From positions 229,943,138 through 230,007,137 of the forward strand of contig JASDDO010000018.1 of the NCBI GenBank assembly GCA_030015575.1: a stretch of 64,000 nt of DNA. Reading direction: 5' to 3'. The notes under the pieces are model-generated. The model searched no databases, was not told where the DNA came from, and saw nothing but the letters and a program-made list of their open reading frames with translations. The number at the start of each line of letters is the position of its first letter. Position 1 is the stretch's first letter. The position numbers were made by a program, and so were the translations under genes. This stretch comes from Agapanthus africanus. Taxonomy: Eukaryota > Streptophyta > Magnoliopsida > Asparagales > Amaryllidaceae. Below are positions 1 to 10,163 of this stretch, piece after piece.

Positions 1-1015
1 TCCACCCGTATTCTTCACGCTTCCTTATTATTTAACTTAAGATTATATATGTTCTGTAGACCTACTTAGCTTTTAGCATCTTTTAAGTTTTCCTTCTAGG
101 GTTCTATCTCAACTTGGGAATTTTTATCATCTCTATTAAAGATATAAGTCCTATTCTTCATTCCTATCTCTTATCTAAACCCCAATCACATACCCCTACG
201 TGTGTGTATCTATCACCCCTACACTTGGAAATTCAAATCAAGCTATTATACTCTTGTCCATCGTCTAAAGTACTTTTCAGTTGGTGAATTTTTAGATGAA
301 ATTGCCCACACATTCTTCATGCGACCGTTAATACTTCTTGAGGTACCAACGATCGATTACAAAATGTGTTCGCACATTAAAGCGTAATTCCTAGTCTCGT
401 AATCCCTAAGGCTTTTAGCAGTGACTCCCAAACCAATTGGTCTAAGGCACTAGGTGATGAGACGCCCTCGCTAATATTTTTTCTATTAATGCAGCCTCAA
501 GTAATTACAAAAAACCAATGTTCATTTTTTTTAATCTCTTTATTCACACTTGCATTTTTATTTTATTTTTCTTCGTACTAAGGACTTTAGACAAGAGAAT
601 TTCAAGGTTCGTGTTTGTGCAATTTGTAGGGTATATATTTTCAGAATTTAGACTTAAGCTTAGGGATTATTTTTCAAACTTATATTTTAATAAAAATATC
701 AATACTTTTCCCTTGTTTTAACTTAGCCCAAGAAGTCAACTCGAAATTTGCCTATTTCTAAATAAACTACAAAGACATATACTTTCTACCGTTAAATTTT
801 AAGAAAGGTTATTTTTAGGGTTTTTAATTTACGAAATCTAAGATCCAGTTATTCCTAGTTAGTTAACCGTCTTGTTAAACTTAAGTCAATTATGGCCAAA
901 ATTGAATGTTTCAATTTTTATAATTTTTTGAAAATTTTCAATTTTTATGGGTTTTAAAATAAGTATGCAAATGCAAAAATATATATATGAATGCGAAGGA
1001 AGAAGGCTTACCGAG
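1..1015 (-). other. 3' LTR or 3' untranslated part of element N
   Basis: This AT-rich stretch lies downstream of the polypurine tract of N on the minus strand and is probably its 3' LTR, continuing past the left edge. It holds only short chance reading frames. The exact LTR boundary cannot be fixed because the matching 5' LTR near 4381-4445 is only a stub. Confidence 0.45.
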
Positions 1016-1054
1016 CACACCCCCAAACTTAAACTTGACAGTGTCCTCACTGTC
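1016..1054 (-). promoter_or_regulatory. Polypurine tract with upstream hairpin, copy 1
   Basis: On the minus strand a perfect inverted repeat GACAGTG-AGGA-CACTGTC (1054-1037) is followed by AAGTTTGGGGGTGTG (1030-1016), the form of a plant Ty3 plus-strand primer. This copy lies closest to the presumed 3' LTR and is the likelier functional tract. Confidence 0.6.
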
Positions 1055-1160
1055 AGGCTATACCAAGAGGGTCGAAAATGTCGACACTTTCCTGTTTATA
1101 TTTATTATTTTTATATTTTTTATTGTTAAAAGAAAAACAAAATATATATATACAAAAAAG

Positions 1161-1199
1161 TCCCCCCCAAACTTAAGTGAGACAGTGTTTCCACTGTTT
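1161..1199 (-). promoter_or_regulatory. Polypurine tract with upstream hairpin, copy 2
   Basis: The same arrangement recurs about 143 bp nearer the reading frame: inverted repeat ACAGTG-GAAA-CACTGT (1197-1182) followed by AAGTTTGGGGGGGA (1174-1161). It starts immediately after the stop codon of the element's reading frame at 1206. Confidence 0.5.
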
Positions 1200-1205
1200 T
1201 AAGCG

Positions 1206-3230
1206 TTAAAGTTCAGAGTTAGGGAGGAGAAAAATCAAACTATACAAGGCCTTACACAGACCAAAGGTTAGCAACAACCATTCAAAAATTCTATCATGAT
1301 AATGGTAGGGTTGGTGGAAGAATGGGGTGTAGAGAAAGGAGTTGAGAAACACACGAGACCGTATGGGAAGAAGGGTGGAACATGGTCTCGGTATATTCGG
1401 AGAAGAATGGCGGAAGAGAGAAAGAAGTGTAGTACGAACTTGAGGGCGTAAATCGAGTGAATAAATTAGCACAATTTGTGATGACCGATGTGTTAAAAGC
1501 GATTGTGCTAATCTATCAACCCGTCTAGAAATGGGGTCAAATCCTTCAAGATTTGCAAGAAAACATGGGTATGCTGAACTTGGTAAACCATCCATTGAAA
1601 ATGAAAACGCGACGGATTCTTGCATGGTTGAAACGATAGGAAGGATGAAAGGGAGTGATTTAGGGATAATCTTATTCTCACCTAAATAATCTGTCTCGAA
1701 CTTGAAGGATTCCATCAATGGTTCGAAATGACTGTAAGCAACCGAGTCTGATGGTTCAACTAACTCATCTGAAAATTCAAAGGACTTAAACTCGGGCGGT
1801 GAGTCTTCAAAATCATCCGAAAAAGTGAAACACTCGTAATCGATATCGGTTGTGAGAACCGTGTCAGATTCAAGGAGAAACACACTAGTGGCGTCCAAAC
1901 TGGTGTAATTGAATAGAAATTTTTCAAGCTCACAGTCGTCCTGCATGATCTTTTGCGTGGTCGGAACGATGGAAAGGAGGGAGGGTGATTTAGGAAGTAT
2001 AACAGTTAAAGGTTCAGGAGGATGAATTGGAAAATCCGACACATCAAACAAAACTGATTCATCCTCAATACTATCCTCAATACTCTCCTCAATACTATCC
2101 TCATAATTCTCCTCAAAAGTTATCTCATCCATGCAATTATCATCAAAATCAAGACGCATATGAAGTTCGGAAGAAACATTTAATGACTCGGGATGATGAA
2201 TTGGAGATAAAATTTCAGTTAAATTTACGGGTTCATCATCCAAAATATTCCCGGCGTCAATATCCTCAATCATGTGAAAATCAATTTTTTTTGACACCTC
2301 ATCAAAAGCATGGATATTTATCAATTCAGAATCTAGATTGGAGGTGTAGAGATCAAAAGGAATGGTGACGGTTTCACTCGAATAGGGCTCTTCACAATCT
2401 GGAAAATCAAGCACTACAAAGTCGCACAACTCATTAAACGTTTTATTTTCAACTGGTGAATCATTTGGGACATTTTTTTGAAAACCGGAGTTGTGGGATT
2501 CAATTGGGTATGGGTAGGTTTGATTTGGAAGTGTGTAGAACTCACTCTCACCACTCAAATTCTCACTCTGTCCAACCGCCTCATCATACATTGGAATTTT
2601 TGGAGCTAGTTGGAAACTAGCTACCGGTTCACTAGGTTGCATAAGGGCGACAATAGACGCATCCAAATTCCTCATCTGTTTGTTTGTGGCTACAATATAA
2701 GCTTCCAACGACTGTTCTAGACTAGACATGGGTTGTGAAGGGGTTTCAGTAAAAGATTCAAAGTTGTTTGGATACGTGAAACTCCCAAATGGCTGTGTAG
2801 AAACAGTGTCTAGGGAAGGTGCGAAAGTCGGGTAGGACTGGTAGGAATTGAATGGTTGGACAGGAGTAGGATCAACATTTGGATAAAAAGGTGAATGGAC
2901 TTGTTGATCCCATGAACTGGAAGTGTTGAAAGGAGTGAAAGATCGGTTACGAGATTGTTCAATGTGTTCAGCGATAGACATGGGTTTCGGAGTTACAACA
3001 TGACTCGAAAAAAGGGTATCAACGTAAGAAGGTGGTGAAGGTTGAAATGGTTGATACAAGGTGGATTGCAGAGTCAAACTGTTTCTCCTAGACGCTTCTA
3101 TTCGATCTTTCAAAGAAATTTTAGGCATGGAGGGGTCGTCCGTAATTCGACGAAAACAATTCGCGTAGGAAGCAAAGTTTGGTTCAGTGCACCAAAGTTC
3201 GGCAAGAGTTTTATGAGGTGGGGTACCCAT
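1206..3230 (-). CDS. Unidentified retrotransposon-borne protein, 674 aa
   Basis: I do not recognise the function. The frame stays open upstream to about 3413 with a TTG first codon, an ATG at 3407 and a lysine-rich low-complexity stretch. I chose the ATG at 3230 because the sequence from there (MGTPPHKTLAELW...) looks like ordinary protein. The N-terminal third is rich in Ser, Pro, Phe, Tyr and Gln. About a third of the way in, the segment SLEQSLEAYIVATNKQMRNL resembles the coiled segment near the C-terminus of plant Ty3 Gag proteins. The middle is strongly acidic with repeated E-D-S-I-E units. A module with the pattern PKS-L...SIVPTTQ recurs later as PKSLPFILPIVSTMQ. The last 25 residues are hydrophobic and could form a membrane segment. 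There is no CCHC zinc knuckle, DTG protease, YVDD or DDE motif. It fills the space between primer site and polypurine tract, so it is the element's only product. A Gag-like role is possible but unproven. Confidence 0.6.
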   Translation of the reverse strand: MGTPPHKTLAELWCTEPNFASYANCFRRITDDPSMPKISLKDRIEASRRNSLTLQSTLYQPFQPSPPSYVDTLFSSHVVTPKPMSIAEHIEQSRNRSFTPFNTSSSWDQQVHSPFYPNVDPTPVQPFNSYQSYPTFAPSLDTVSTQPFGSFTYPNNFESFTETPSQPMSSLEQSLEAYIVATNKQMRNLDASIVALMQPSEPVASFQLAPKIPMYDEAVGQSENLSGESEFYTLPNQTYPYPIESHNSGFQKNVPNDSPVENKTFNELCDFVVLDFPDCEEPYSSETVTIPFDLYTSNLDSELINIHAFDEVSKKIDFHMIEDIDAGNILDDEPVNLTEILSPIHHPESLNVSSELHMRLDFDDNCMDEITFEENYEDSIEESIEDSIEDESVLFDVSDFPIHPPEPLTVILPKSPSLLSIVPTTQKIMQDDCELEKFLFNYTSLDATSVFLLESDTVLTTDIDYECFTFSDDFEDSPPEFKSFEFSDELVEPSDSVAYSHFEPLMESFKFETDYLGENKIIPKSLPFILPIVSTMQESVAFSFSMDGLPSSAYPCFLANLEGFDPISRRVDRLAQSLLTHRSSQIVLIYSLDLRPQVRTTLLSLFRHSSPNIPRPCSTLLPIRSRVFLNSFLYTPFFHQPYHYHDRIFEWLLLTFGLCKALYSLIFLLPNSEL

Positions 3231-4360
3231 GATGTAAGAAGGAGAAGAAAAAGAATGTGGGTGCAAGTGGGGTGTAAGTGGGGCGCACAGATTTCTTAGC
3301 GACAAGTTGCAAGTTTTTGTAATATTTTTTTTCTTTTTTTTCTTTTTGTGTTTTTTTATGTGAAGCTTTTTGCAAAAAAAGATTTTCGATAAAAGGCTTA
3401 GACACATGTTCAATCAATCACAAATTCACAATCAAGCCTAGATCTAGGGTCACCTAAGTCAGCTAGACAGCTCCTAACTGTTCCAAAGGGCAAGAAATAG
3501 GACCTCAAACCGCCTCTTCACCGCCAATTGTGGCCAGGTAAGCACAAGTAGACAAAGGAGGGATCCGCTCACGAATCACCGTGAGACGGGCCTTTTAAAG
3601 TTACCTTTCACTACCTGTCTAGCCTAGGCACCACAAAATCAGGTTAGGATTAACGGTCGATGCCTACAACTATTCCTTTGTCCTATTGAGCGCGAAGTCC
3701 TTAGGGCTGAGTCTAATCTTTTTTTAAATTAGATTTATGGTCAATGCAATATGCTTTATGTGATTTTTGGGGTCCTGAGAAGGGTAATGAAATCCCCACC
3801 CAATCCGGATTGGTGTAAAAGCCTCTTAAAGTCAATTTAAAATATGCAAAGCAGCAAACACAATCACTTGCAAACAAAATTTTTTTTAGCGCGGCGCAAA
3901 GAATCCTGCACAAGATCAATTATTGGAAGAGGGAGAAATTTTTAGCGCAAAGAATCCTGCAGGAAATTTTTACAGAGGAGATATTAGAGGGTTCAGAGAA
4001 GAAGAAAGGGAGCTTACAATGATTTTTCCACCCGCTGACATCACCCCACGACCGCGATTCCGCCGCCAAAGTGGTGTTCCCGCAGCGGTTCCGCGGTGAT
4101 CTGTGCGGTTCGATTCCCGAGATTTCTTCTGCTCCTCTGTTAGGATTTTCCTCTGTCGTTCAGATCTGCCGTTTTCTGTTTTGCTTGCTGGATTTTTTCA
4201 GATCTGAACTCGCTCGTCGATCCTGCAAAATTCATACGAAAATACCCTTCACAAAATAACAAGATGATAAAATTTTTAAATATTATTTTATTTTTCAGTT
4301 TTTATGATTTTTTAAAAATTTTATATTAACCCGAAATTGCAAAAAGAAAATAACACGCCA
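3231..4360 (-). other. Leader of element N
   Basis: This untranslated stretch lies between the primer-binding site and the reading frame on the minus strand. It contains an A/T homopolymer-rich segment next to the frame (3300-3380) and, near 4048-4100, GC-rich CCGCGG-type inverted segments reminiscent of those in the copia leaders. I see no gene in it. Confidence 0.5.
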
Positions 4361-4378
4361 TCTCCGGCAACGGCGCCA
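4361..4378 (-). promoter_or_regulatory. Primer-binding site, tRNA-Asp type
   Basis: The plus strand reads TCTCCGGCAACGGCGCCA, which matches the 3' end of plant tRNA-Asp including CCA at 17 of 18 positions. On the minus strand this is therefore a primer-binding site of the Athila/Tat type. Two bases away, at 4381, the plus strand reads TG, the complement of a terminal CA of an LTR. Confidence 0.75.
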
Positions 4379-4380
4379 TT

Positions 4381-4445
4381 TGATTGAAAGGGATAGATTT
4401 AGCGCGCTTGCACTTTCAAAAGATGAATAAAAAATATTTGTTGTC
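4381..4445 (-). mobile_element. Stub of the 5' LTR of element N
   Basis: About 65 bp next to the primer site, with the terminal CA on the minus strand at 4382-4381. The rest of the LTR is missing where copia LTR similarity (F) starts near 4446. The right limit is approximate. Confidence 0.4.
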
Positions 4446-4660
4446 ACGAGATTTACTAGTAGGTATTCCGGAAGTTTCTCAGGGTGTTTTGGGCTACACT
4501 CCGGCACGACTTATTGCGCTATTAGGGGTCTGACGATTACCACCCCCTAGGCCTGATGTGCGATACTCTTAGACGAACAGACCGGACTGTACATAGATTG
4601 TCACATTAAGGGTCAGTAGGAGTTCGGATGGGTTTTCCTCATCGGCCTTCTTATCGACAT
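4446..4660 (+). mobile_element. Copia LTR fragment F, left part
   Basis: This stretch matches, on the opposite strand, the part of the LTR of element D that lies near 56100-56330, including the shared block TTTCTCAGGGTGTTTTGGGC against TATCTCAGGGTGTTTTGGGC in D. Its upstream end is truncated. It stops at the TSD GACAT of element A and resumes at 15162: in D the corresponding LTR sequence runs straight through this junction. Confidence 0.75.
4656..4660. repeat. Left target-site duplication of element A
   Basis: GACAT immediately before the TG of the 5' LTR of A, matching GACAT at 15157-15161. Confidence 0.9.
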
Positions 4661-6860
4661 TGTTAGTTATATGTATGCCCTAAAGGCCATTACTATACAT
4701 AGGATGTATATTGTAGTGGATGCTTGGACATATATAAGGAGGACTTTCTTGCTCGACATGATAGTACGCTATCTGGTTACTCTTTACCTTAACGTGTACA
4801 CTGATTGTCTCTCTGTTACATGTTGGTAAAGCCCTTAGGATGTGTACTTGACTACCTGGACTATGATGCGGATCATGCTAGTGGGGACATGGTAGTCCAT
4901 AAGTACATCCTTCAAGGTCCCTAGTCGTGGGTGTATCGAGACGGGGCATCGATATACCAGAGTAGACCAGCGTATACCTTCTCGACCCATACAGATGGGC
5001 GATGGATGATCCCATATCCATTGGTGTTTGACATCAGAGATGATATACGGGTGCTCAGTGGAGACTGGGTACACTGGACGGACTCGCCGAGAACTCCCAG
5101 ATGGTATTATACATTACGTCAGATGGCAGTTCTCTGGTGACACTGGTACAGAGTAGTCTGTTGACCCGAGATCGTCATAGAGTCTTGTGTGATTCCCACT
5201 GTGCTTTGATTTCCATCTTACCACGTCCAAGAGGGCGTGCAAAACGGTGGTTTTTGGGTACAGTCCCGAATCACATGGAGGCAATGAGCGATAGGAGGGG
5301 ATTCGTCACTCCCGGTATAGGGAGTTGATGTTACACTGTGTTCGATTGGCTATAACCGGAAATCCCTGGCCAGGGTTGCTGAGATTTACTGGTAAGTGTT
5401 ACCAGTAGTTTCTCGAACTGTTATAGACCTCATATCGACAAGACTTATCGAGCTATTGGGGTCTGACGTTTACCACCCCTAGGCGAGATATGCGACATAT
5501 CAGACGACGAGACCGGACTGTACGGTAAGTGTTACTGGTTGGATTCACAGGAGTGTGATCGGGCTTGCTCGTCGATCTTCTGATCGCTCAATACCCTGGT
5601 GGCCGTTACGTTTAGCAGACCGCTTGCGGCTTGTGGGTGTTTGATATGATCATCACCTGCTGCCGGCGTATTGACGAGTCTTTAGAGTCCTACACAGAGG
5701 TTTCCTGGCTCAAGCGAAACGAAATAGGAGCGCATATGAGATATGTGCGGGACCGAGAATAATGCGTGTATGTGATACCGTATTCTATTCTCGTGATGAA
5801 TGTATCGAATGGTTGTATGCGATATAACCTAGTTATCGAATCGAGGATTGATTCGATAAGTCGATACATTGGATATTAGTCGGTCATATACGATATGACC
5901 GGATCGTTAAATCAAGTGTTGATTTAATGATTTAATGTATAATTATATATTTGATATATCACTTTACATTAACTAATATTGGTTCACTTAAGATATATTT
6001 TTCTCACTTGTTTTTACACAAGTTGTATATGTGATATACTTTTGTGCACAAGATTGTATCATGTTTGATAATACATGGAAATTTGGGTGTGTATGATTAA
6101 ACCATGGTTATGTTAATATTTAGGGTTTTGATTTACTTATTTAGTTATTCATTTTATTTATTTTTGGGCAAAATATATCATGGTGGCTTTCTTTGTTTGC
6201 TACTTGAAGCTTCTTGAAGCTTTGAATAGTCTTGCTAGTTTGTCTTTTGCCTTAACCCTAACCATAGTTTATTCTTTACACCTAACTATGGTTGCAATTA
6301 TGATAAGTATCATATTATTTCCTATTTCAAAAAGACTTATCATAATTCATTTTCATCTTCTTCTTCTTCTTCTTCAACAAAAGAAGAAAACTTGCAACCA
6401 TTAATGGCAATATGAGAAAAAGAGAGAGAAATCCAATTCTAAAGTGAACCCACTTCCTATTTCTTCATCCTCTACCACTTGCCAAGTAGTATAGGGTGTT
6501 TTCTTCACAAGTTTCTTGACTTGGTGAAGTTGGAGCTTGATCTTGTGTTGCCTCGACGTAGATCATCTTCGGCATCGAAGTCGACGACCTAGCCCGATCA
6601 TTTCTTCGATGAAACCACCGCGAGAGTCCGGGATCCGATGGGTACAGCGGAGGGACTTCATCACGGAGCTATGGAGGTGGAGGACCGGATCTACAAAGGT
6701 TGTATTTCCGTTCACTTAGCACTAAAGTAGTTTAGTAGCTTTTCGTTTCGCCTAAATTCTAGTTAACGATCCGTATTAGGGTTTCTCGGCACCGGAATTT
6801 TTTGAATTTGGCATGGTTGATGACTTGTGAGACCTGTAGTGTGTGCCTAGGAACCCTACA
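4661..6860 (+). mobile_element. 5' LTR of element A
   Basis: It runs from TGTTAG to CCTACA and is directly followed by the primer site. It pairs with the LTR at 12963-15156, differing by eye at a low rate and mostly by transitions. A TATATAA box lies at 4731-4737 and a similar motif is placed alike in I and J. A short CTT microsatellite lies near 6356-6376. The short frames inside, such as 6537-6719, recur only because the LTR does and are not genes. Confidence 0.93.
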
Positions 6861-6861
6861 G

Positions 6862-6874
6862 TGGTATCAGAGCC
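6862..6874 (+). promoter_or_regulatory. Primer-binding site of element A
   Basis: TGGTATCAGAGCC, complementary to the 3' end of initiator tRNA-Met, one base after the 5' LTR. Confidence 0.95.
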
Positions 6875-7060
6875 TAGCTAGAGCCTTAGGCGAAGTGTAG
6901 ACGACGTTAGAAATCCGAACGAACACCGAAACCCTAACTCAAACCACTCTCTAGACATTTTCTGGAATTTGGGAATTTTGTGAATTTAAAATATTCAGAA
7001 AAACAAGCAGGGTTTTACAAGAATTACTGTACAAAACGGGACACCTAAATCGTCTAAAGC

Positions 7061-7107
7061 GCCGCGGAACCGCGGCCCCACCCTGGCTTGGGCGTCGGTT
7101 CCGCGGC
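7061..7107 (+). promoter_or_regulatory. GC-rich leader stem-loop of element A
   Basis: Arms GCCGCGGAACCG (7061-7072) and CGGTTCCGCGGC (7096-7107) are perfectly complementary over 12 bp around a 23-nt loop. The stem starts 187 nt after the primer site. B and D carry comparable stems at nearly the same distance. Confidence 0.7.
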
Positions 7108-8984
7108 CAAATTGACGAATCTATCCACGTGGCTTGCACAGCAATTTTTATATTTAAGTGCTGTATTTTTTAGGATTTTTTAAATTACACTCTACTGTTG
7201 AGTTTTCTGGGGTTGTTTTGGGGATTCGATTATTCGATCGGATTGTCTAATTTTGTCTATGTGTTTTCCGGATAATTTTTGAATATGTTAAAAAGTTTGA
7301 CCGGATATAAATACCCACCTTTTCCCCTGTCGGGAAATTTCCAAGTGTTGGATCTTTCCGTGGTTTAATAACGTTCTAAGTAGTGCAAGTAACGCGATGG
7401 ACCCTCTAGAAGACAACAAACCTTAACTCGATTATGTGACCGTCTTGAACTGCCCTTTGAACCATAGGGTTTGGGGCAGTACGGCGTGCCACATGTGAGG
7501 CGTTGGCTTGACCCTTCTACGGCTGGACCGTTGGTACTGAGGCATGAACTGGATGTTTTTAAACTAGTTTCATGTGTTGATCTGTTTCGGGAAAACTTGG
7601 GTGTTTGATTGTTCGATCGGAAAGTTTAACATTTTCTATTTATCTGGAATGGGATACAATACTTAGAATCCACAAGCAGTTATGAGATAACTGATTGGAA
7701 TGTTATAAACACAGCACTTTAGTCTCACTTGATCGGTTGCCACGGAATTTTGATGCGATCAAAAGTCCGTCGCAATCACGTAGCGTACGCGGATACTCGC
7801 CGGTAAACTTAATAGACAGCCACGCCCCATAGCCCCGACCAAGTGACTGTAGGAGAACCCCCTCGCCAAAAGCATCCGTTCGGGTGCTCGCGGCAGCGGT
7901 GTTCCTCCTTAGTGCACTTCGTCGACGGCATCAGAGGTGCGGCCGTCTACTGAAGTTCGCGACGAGCATTCGATCAGGATGTCGGGAATCTTGTTGAATT
8001 ACCCGACTTGATATTGAAAAGTGATTTCGATAATGAGACTAAAATGCGGGGTTTATAATTGTTAGGCATGCGATGTCTAAGGAATTCATTTGATTAGGCA
8101 TGCGATGTCTATGCAGGTTGCGGATTCCAACTGTTGTAGTTTTACACTTTCTTTTCTGTGACCGTAAGTGTAATATGTGATATCGCCGGTTTCGTTGCTA
8201 TATGTCAACGACAATTAGGATGCGCATATTTACTTATGTTGATGACATGTGATGTTATGTGTTGCTGGATATGTTATATTGGATCGTCGTGTTGAATAGC
8301 CGGGGGTTTTTATGTGGGATGAGTGTTTTTCATTTTCATTCATGTAAAAACTTGTATGTAATATTCTTTTATTAGGGTACTTCCAGGTTGCGGAAGATGT
8401 CACCTTTTGTATATTATTTACTTTTCCGCACTAGGATAGACCCAAGGAGGAGAGCACAAGTAACCGAGTTCTGGAGTCCAGTGGGAGACCAACTCGAGGA
8501 GTCGAGTCCGGGTCTCCTAACTCTAGAATTGTTAGGGTTGCTGGCCGCTCTCGTAAGGGTCTAGGGGTGTGGGTTTGGCTATTCATCGCGACCGTGGAAT
8601 CCGTGTTTTATACTGGCTCGTATTGAAAACACGGACGTCCTAGTTTATCCAATATTTCATATGTTTCTTCTGCTGCGATATCAGTGATGTGATCATGTGA
8701 TGTTCTGTGATAAATACTGTATATAGTATATATGATTTATTATATAGACGTTACTTATGTTTTACACCCGCGCTAGCCCTGCCCCGCTCTGTCGTTAGTT
8801 ACCCAACCTAACGGTGCACGTGGGGACATCGAGGCGAATGCGGATAGTATAAGTGTACGTCGTATTTATCTGTGATGTTTAGGTAACTTAAATGATGGGA
8901 CTTCATTAATGAGATTAATGAAATAAAAGAAACCTAAGATGTTGTAGAATCGAATTTCAAAAATAAAACAGGTAGCTACAGTTC

Positions 8985-9370
8985 TTGCTTTGCACAGTGA
9001 TGTATATGATATATCCCGCACCTCATTCGACGAGGAAAGGACCGAGATCCCTTCACTGGGAGTGACTCCTTTAGCAATAACTGGCAGATGCTACAACCCT
9101 CGGTTTGTCTTTTGATAGTTTCTATAGTTTCTGTTTTGCACAGTGATATATATGATATATCCCGCACCTCATTCGACGAGGAAAGGACTGAGATCCCTTC
9201 ACCGGGAGTGACTCCTTTAGCAATAACTGGCAGATGCTACAACCCTCGGTTTGTCTTTTGATAGCTTCTATAGTTTCTGCTTTGCACAGTGATATATATG
9301 ATATATCCCGCACCTCATTCGACGAGGAAAGGGCCAACGATCCCTTCACCGGGAGTGACCCCTTTAGCAA
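8985..9370 (+). repeat. 146-bp tandem repeat in leader of A, about 2.7 copies
   Basis: The anchor TGCACAGTGA recurs at 8991, 9137 and 9283, a constant spacing of 146 bp. Each unit contains CTCATTCGACGAGGAAAG and a CCCTTCACCGGGAGTGA-like segment. Reading frames on the opposite strand across it only reflect the repeat. Element E has two more diverged units near 29655-29895. Confidence 0.9.
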
Positions 9371-9503
9371 AACTAGAAAAGCCTAAAAAAAAACACTCCA
9401 TTTTAAAATCATTTGATTCTACGACGATATCAAGTTCATTCCGCAATAGGTTTTCAGAAAAACCTGTATTAGCCCTCCGTCATTTCAGATAAGTAGTAGT
9501 TAG

Positions 9504-9722
9504 TATTCGTGCTGCGTTTGTCGGCCTTTGTCAAGGCGTAGTGTGCGGTAGCTGACTGGTGCTTATCTGCTTATGCATATGATGCAGATTGGGTTAGGGT
9601 AGTCGTGCGACCTTGTTGGCCTTTGTCAAGGGTCGTGCGGGTGGGTTTAATTCAATCAGGAAATGACGGGTTGAACTTGACTAGCATCCTATGGTTTGTT
9701 GGCCTTTGTCAAGGTCATAGGA
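9504..9722 (+). repeat. Three iterated hairpin motifs in leader of A
   Basis: A core of the form TTTGTTGGCCTTTGTCAAGG occurs near 9517, 9613 and 9695. Each core has CTTG/CAAG-type ends, and its flanks are complementary to each other but different between copies: TGCTGCG/CGTAGTG, CGTGCGACC/GGTCGTGCG and CCTATG/CATAGG. The arrangement recurs in B, D, E and J. Confidence 0.7.
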
Positions 9723-10163
9723 GGTTAGGGGCAAAATATTATCGGGAATTTCAAGTGTTGAATTTTGCAATGAGATTGCATACCTTCTATGAGATAGTTG
9801 GACCCCGATACCTACTGCGAGTAATTGTTACTCCTGGGAGAGTTTTACACATTACAATTAGCCGATCATGTAGGTGTCTAGAAAGGTGTCAACGGGGTTA
9901 CGCCTCTGGGAAAACGAGGTTTACCGTAATTAGGACCGTGCGAAAGCACGGGGAACCTCCCTCAAAGTACCGACACTGGCCTGGCTGAAAGATTGGAGAA
10001 CTTGTAGTGTGGAATTAATCCTGGCTAGTATTTCCTTTTAGGGTTTGAAGGAAGATTTGATAAAAACAGTGGGAGCCATCTTGATTAGATAAAATAATAA
10101 CCATTCTGATCTTGCAAGAGCGCACGCTGAGTGTTTTCTTCTCTCTCTCTCCAGGTAGCGACC

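Larger units (their letters stand above)
1..4445 (-). mobile_element. Element N: non-autonomous Ty3-type LTR retrotransposon (Athila/Tat-like), partial
   Basis: Read on the minus strand, the order is an LTR remnant (4445-4381), a primer-binding site for tRNA-Asp (4378-4361), a leader of about 1.1 kb, one long reading frame (3230-1206), two polypurine-tract motifs (1174-1161 and 1030-1016) and then 3' LTR or 3' flanking sequence running off the left edge. The tRNA-Asp site and the AAGTTTGGGGG tract are typical of plant Athila/Tat Ty3 elements (family knowledge). No protease, reverse transcriptase or integrase fits between the primer site and the tracts, so the element cannot move by itself. 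The 5' LTR is cut short where copia LTR fragment F begins. Confidence 0.65.
6875..10163 (+). other. Untranslated leader of element A
   Basis: A 3.3-kb leader separates the primer site from the coding remnants, longer than in B (about 2.5 kb) or D (about 2.0 kb). It holds a GC-rich stem (7061-7107), a 146-bp tandem repeat (8985-9370), three iterated hairpin motifs (9504-9722) and a pyrimidine tract ending in CAG just before the coding remnants (10136-10154). No credible gene is present. Confidence 0.8.

Noticed and set aside
3231-3413. A longer start for the element N protein at 3413 or 3407
   Set aside because: The codon at 3413 is TTG, not ATG, and the added 61 residues are mainly a lysine homopolymer-type stretch from A-rich DNA. 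The ATG at 3230 is preferred, although the ATG at 3407 cannot be excluded.
4361-4378. A possible tRNA-Asp gene end
   Set aside because: Only the last 18 bases with CCA match. Plant tRNA genes do not encode CCA, so this is a primer-binding site.
8976-9370. Two similar minus-strand frames (63 and 82 aa) that look like a small repeated gene
   Set aside because: They are antisense readings of the 146-bp tandem repeat in the leader of A.
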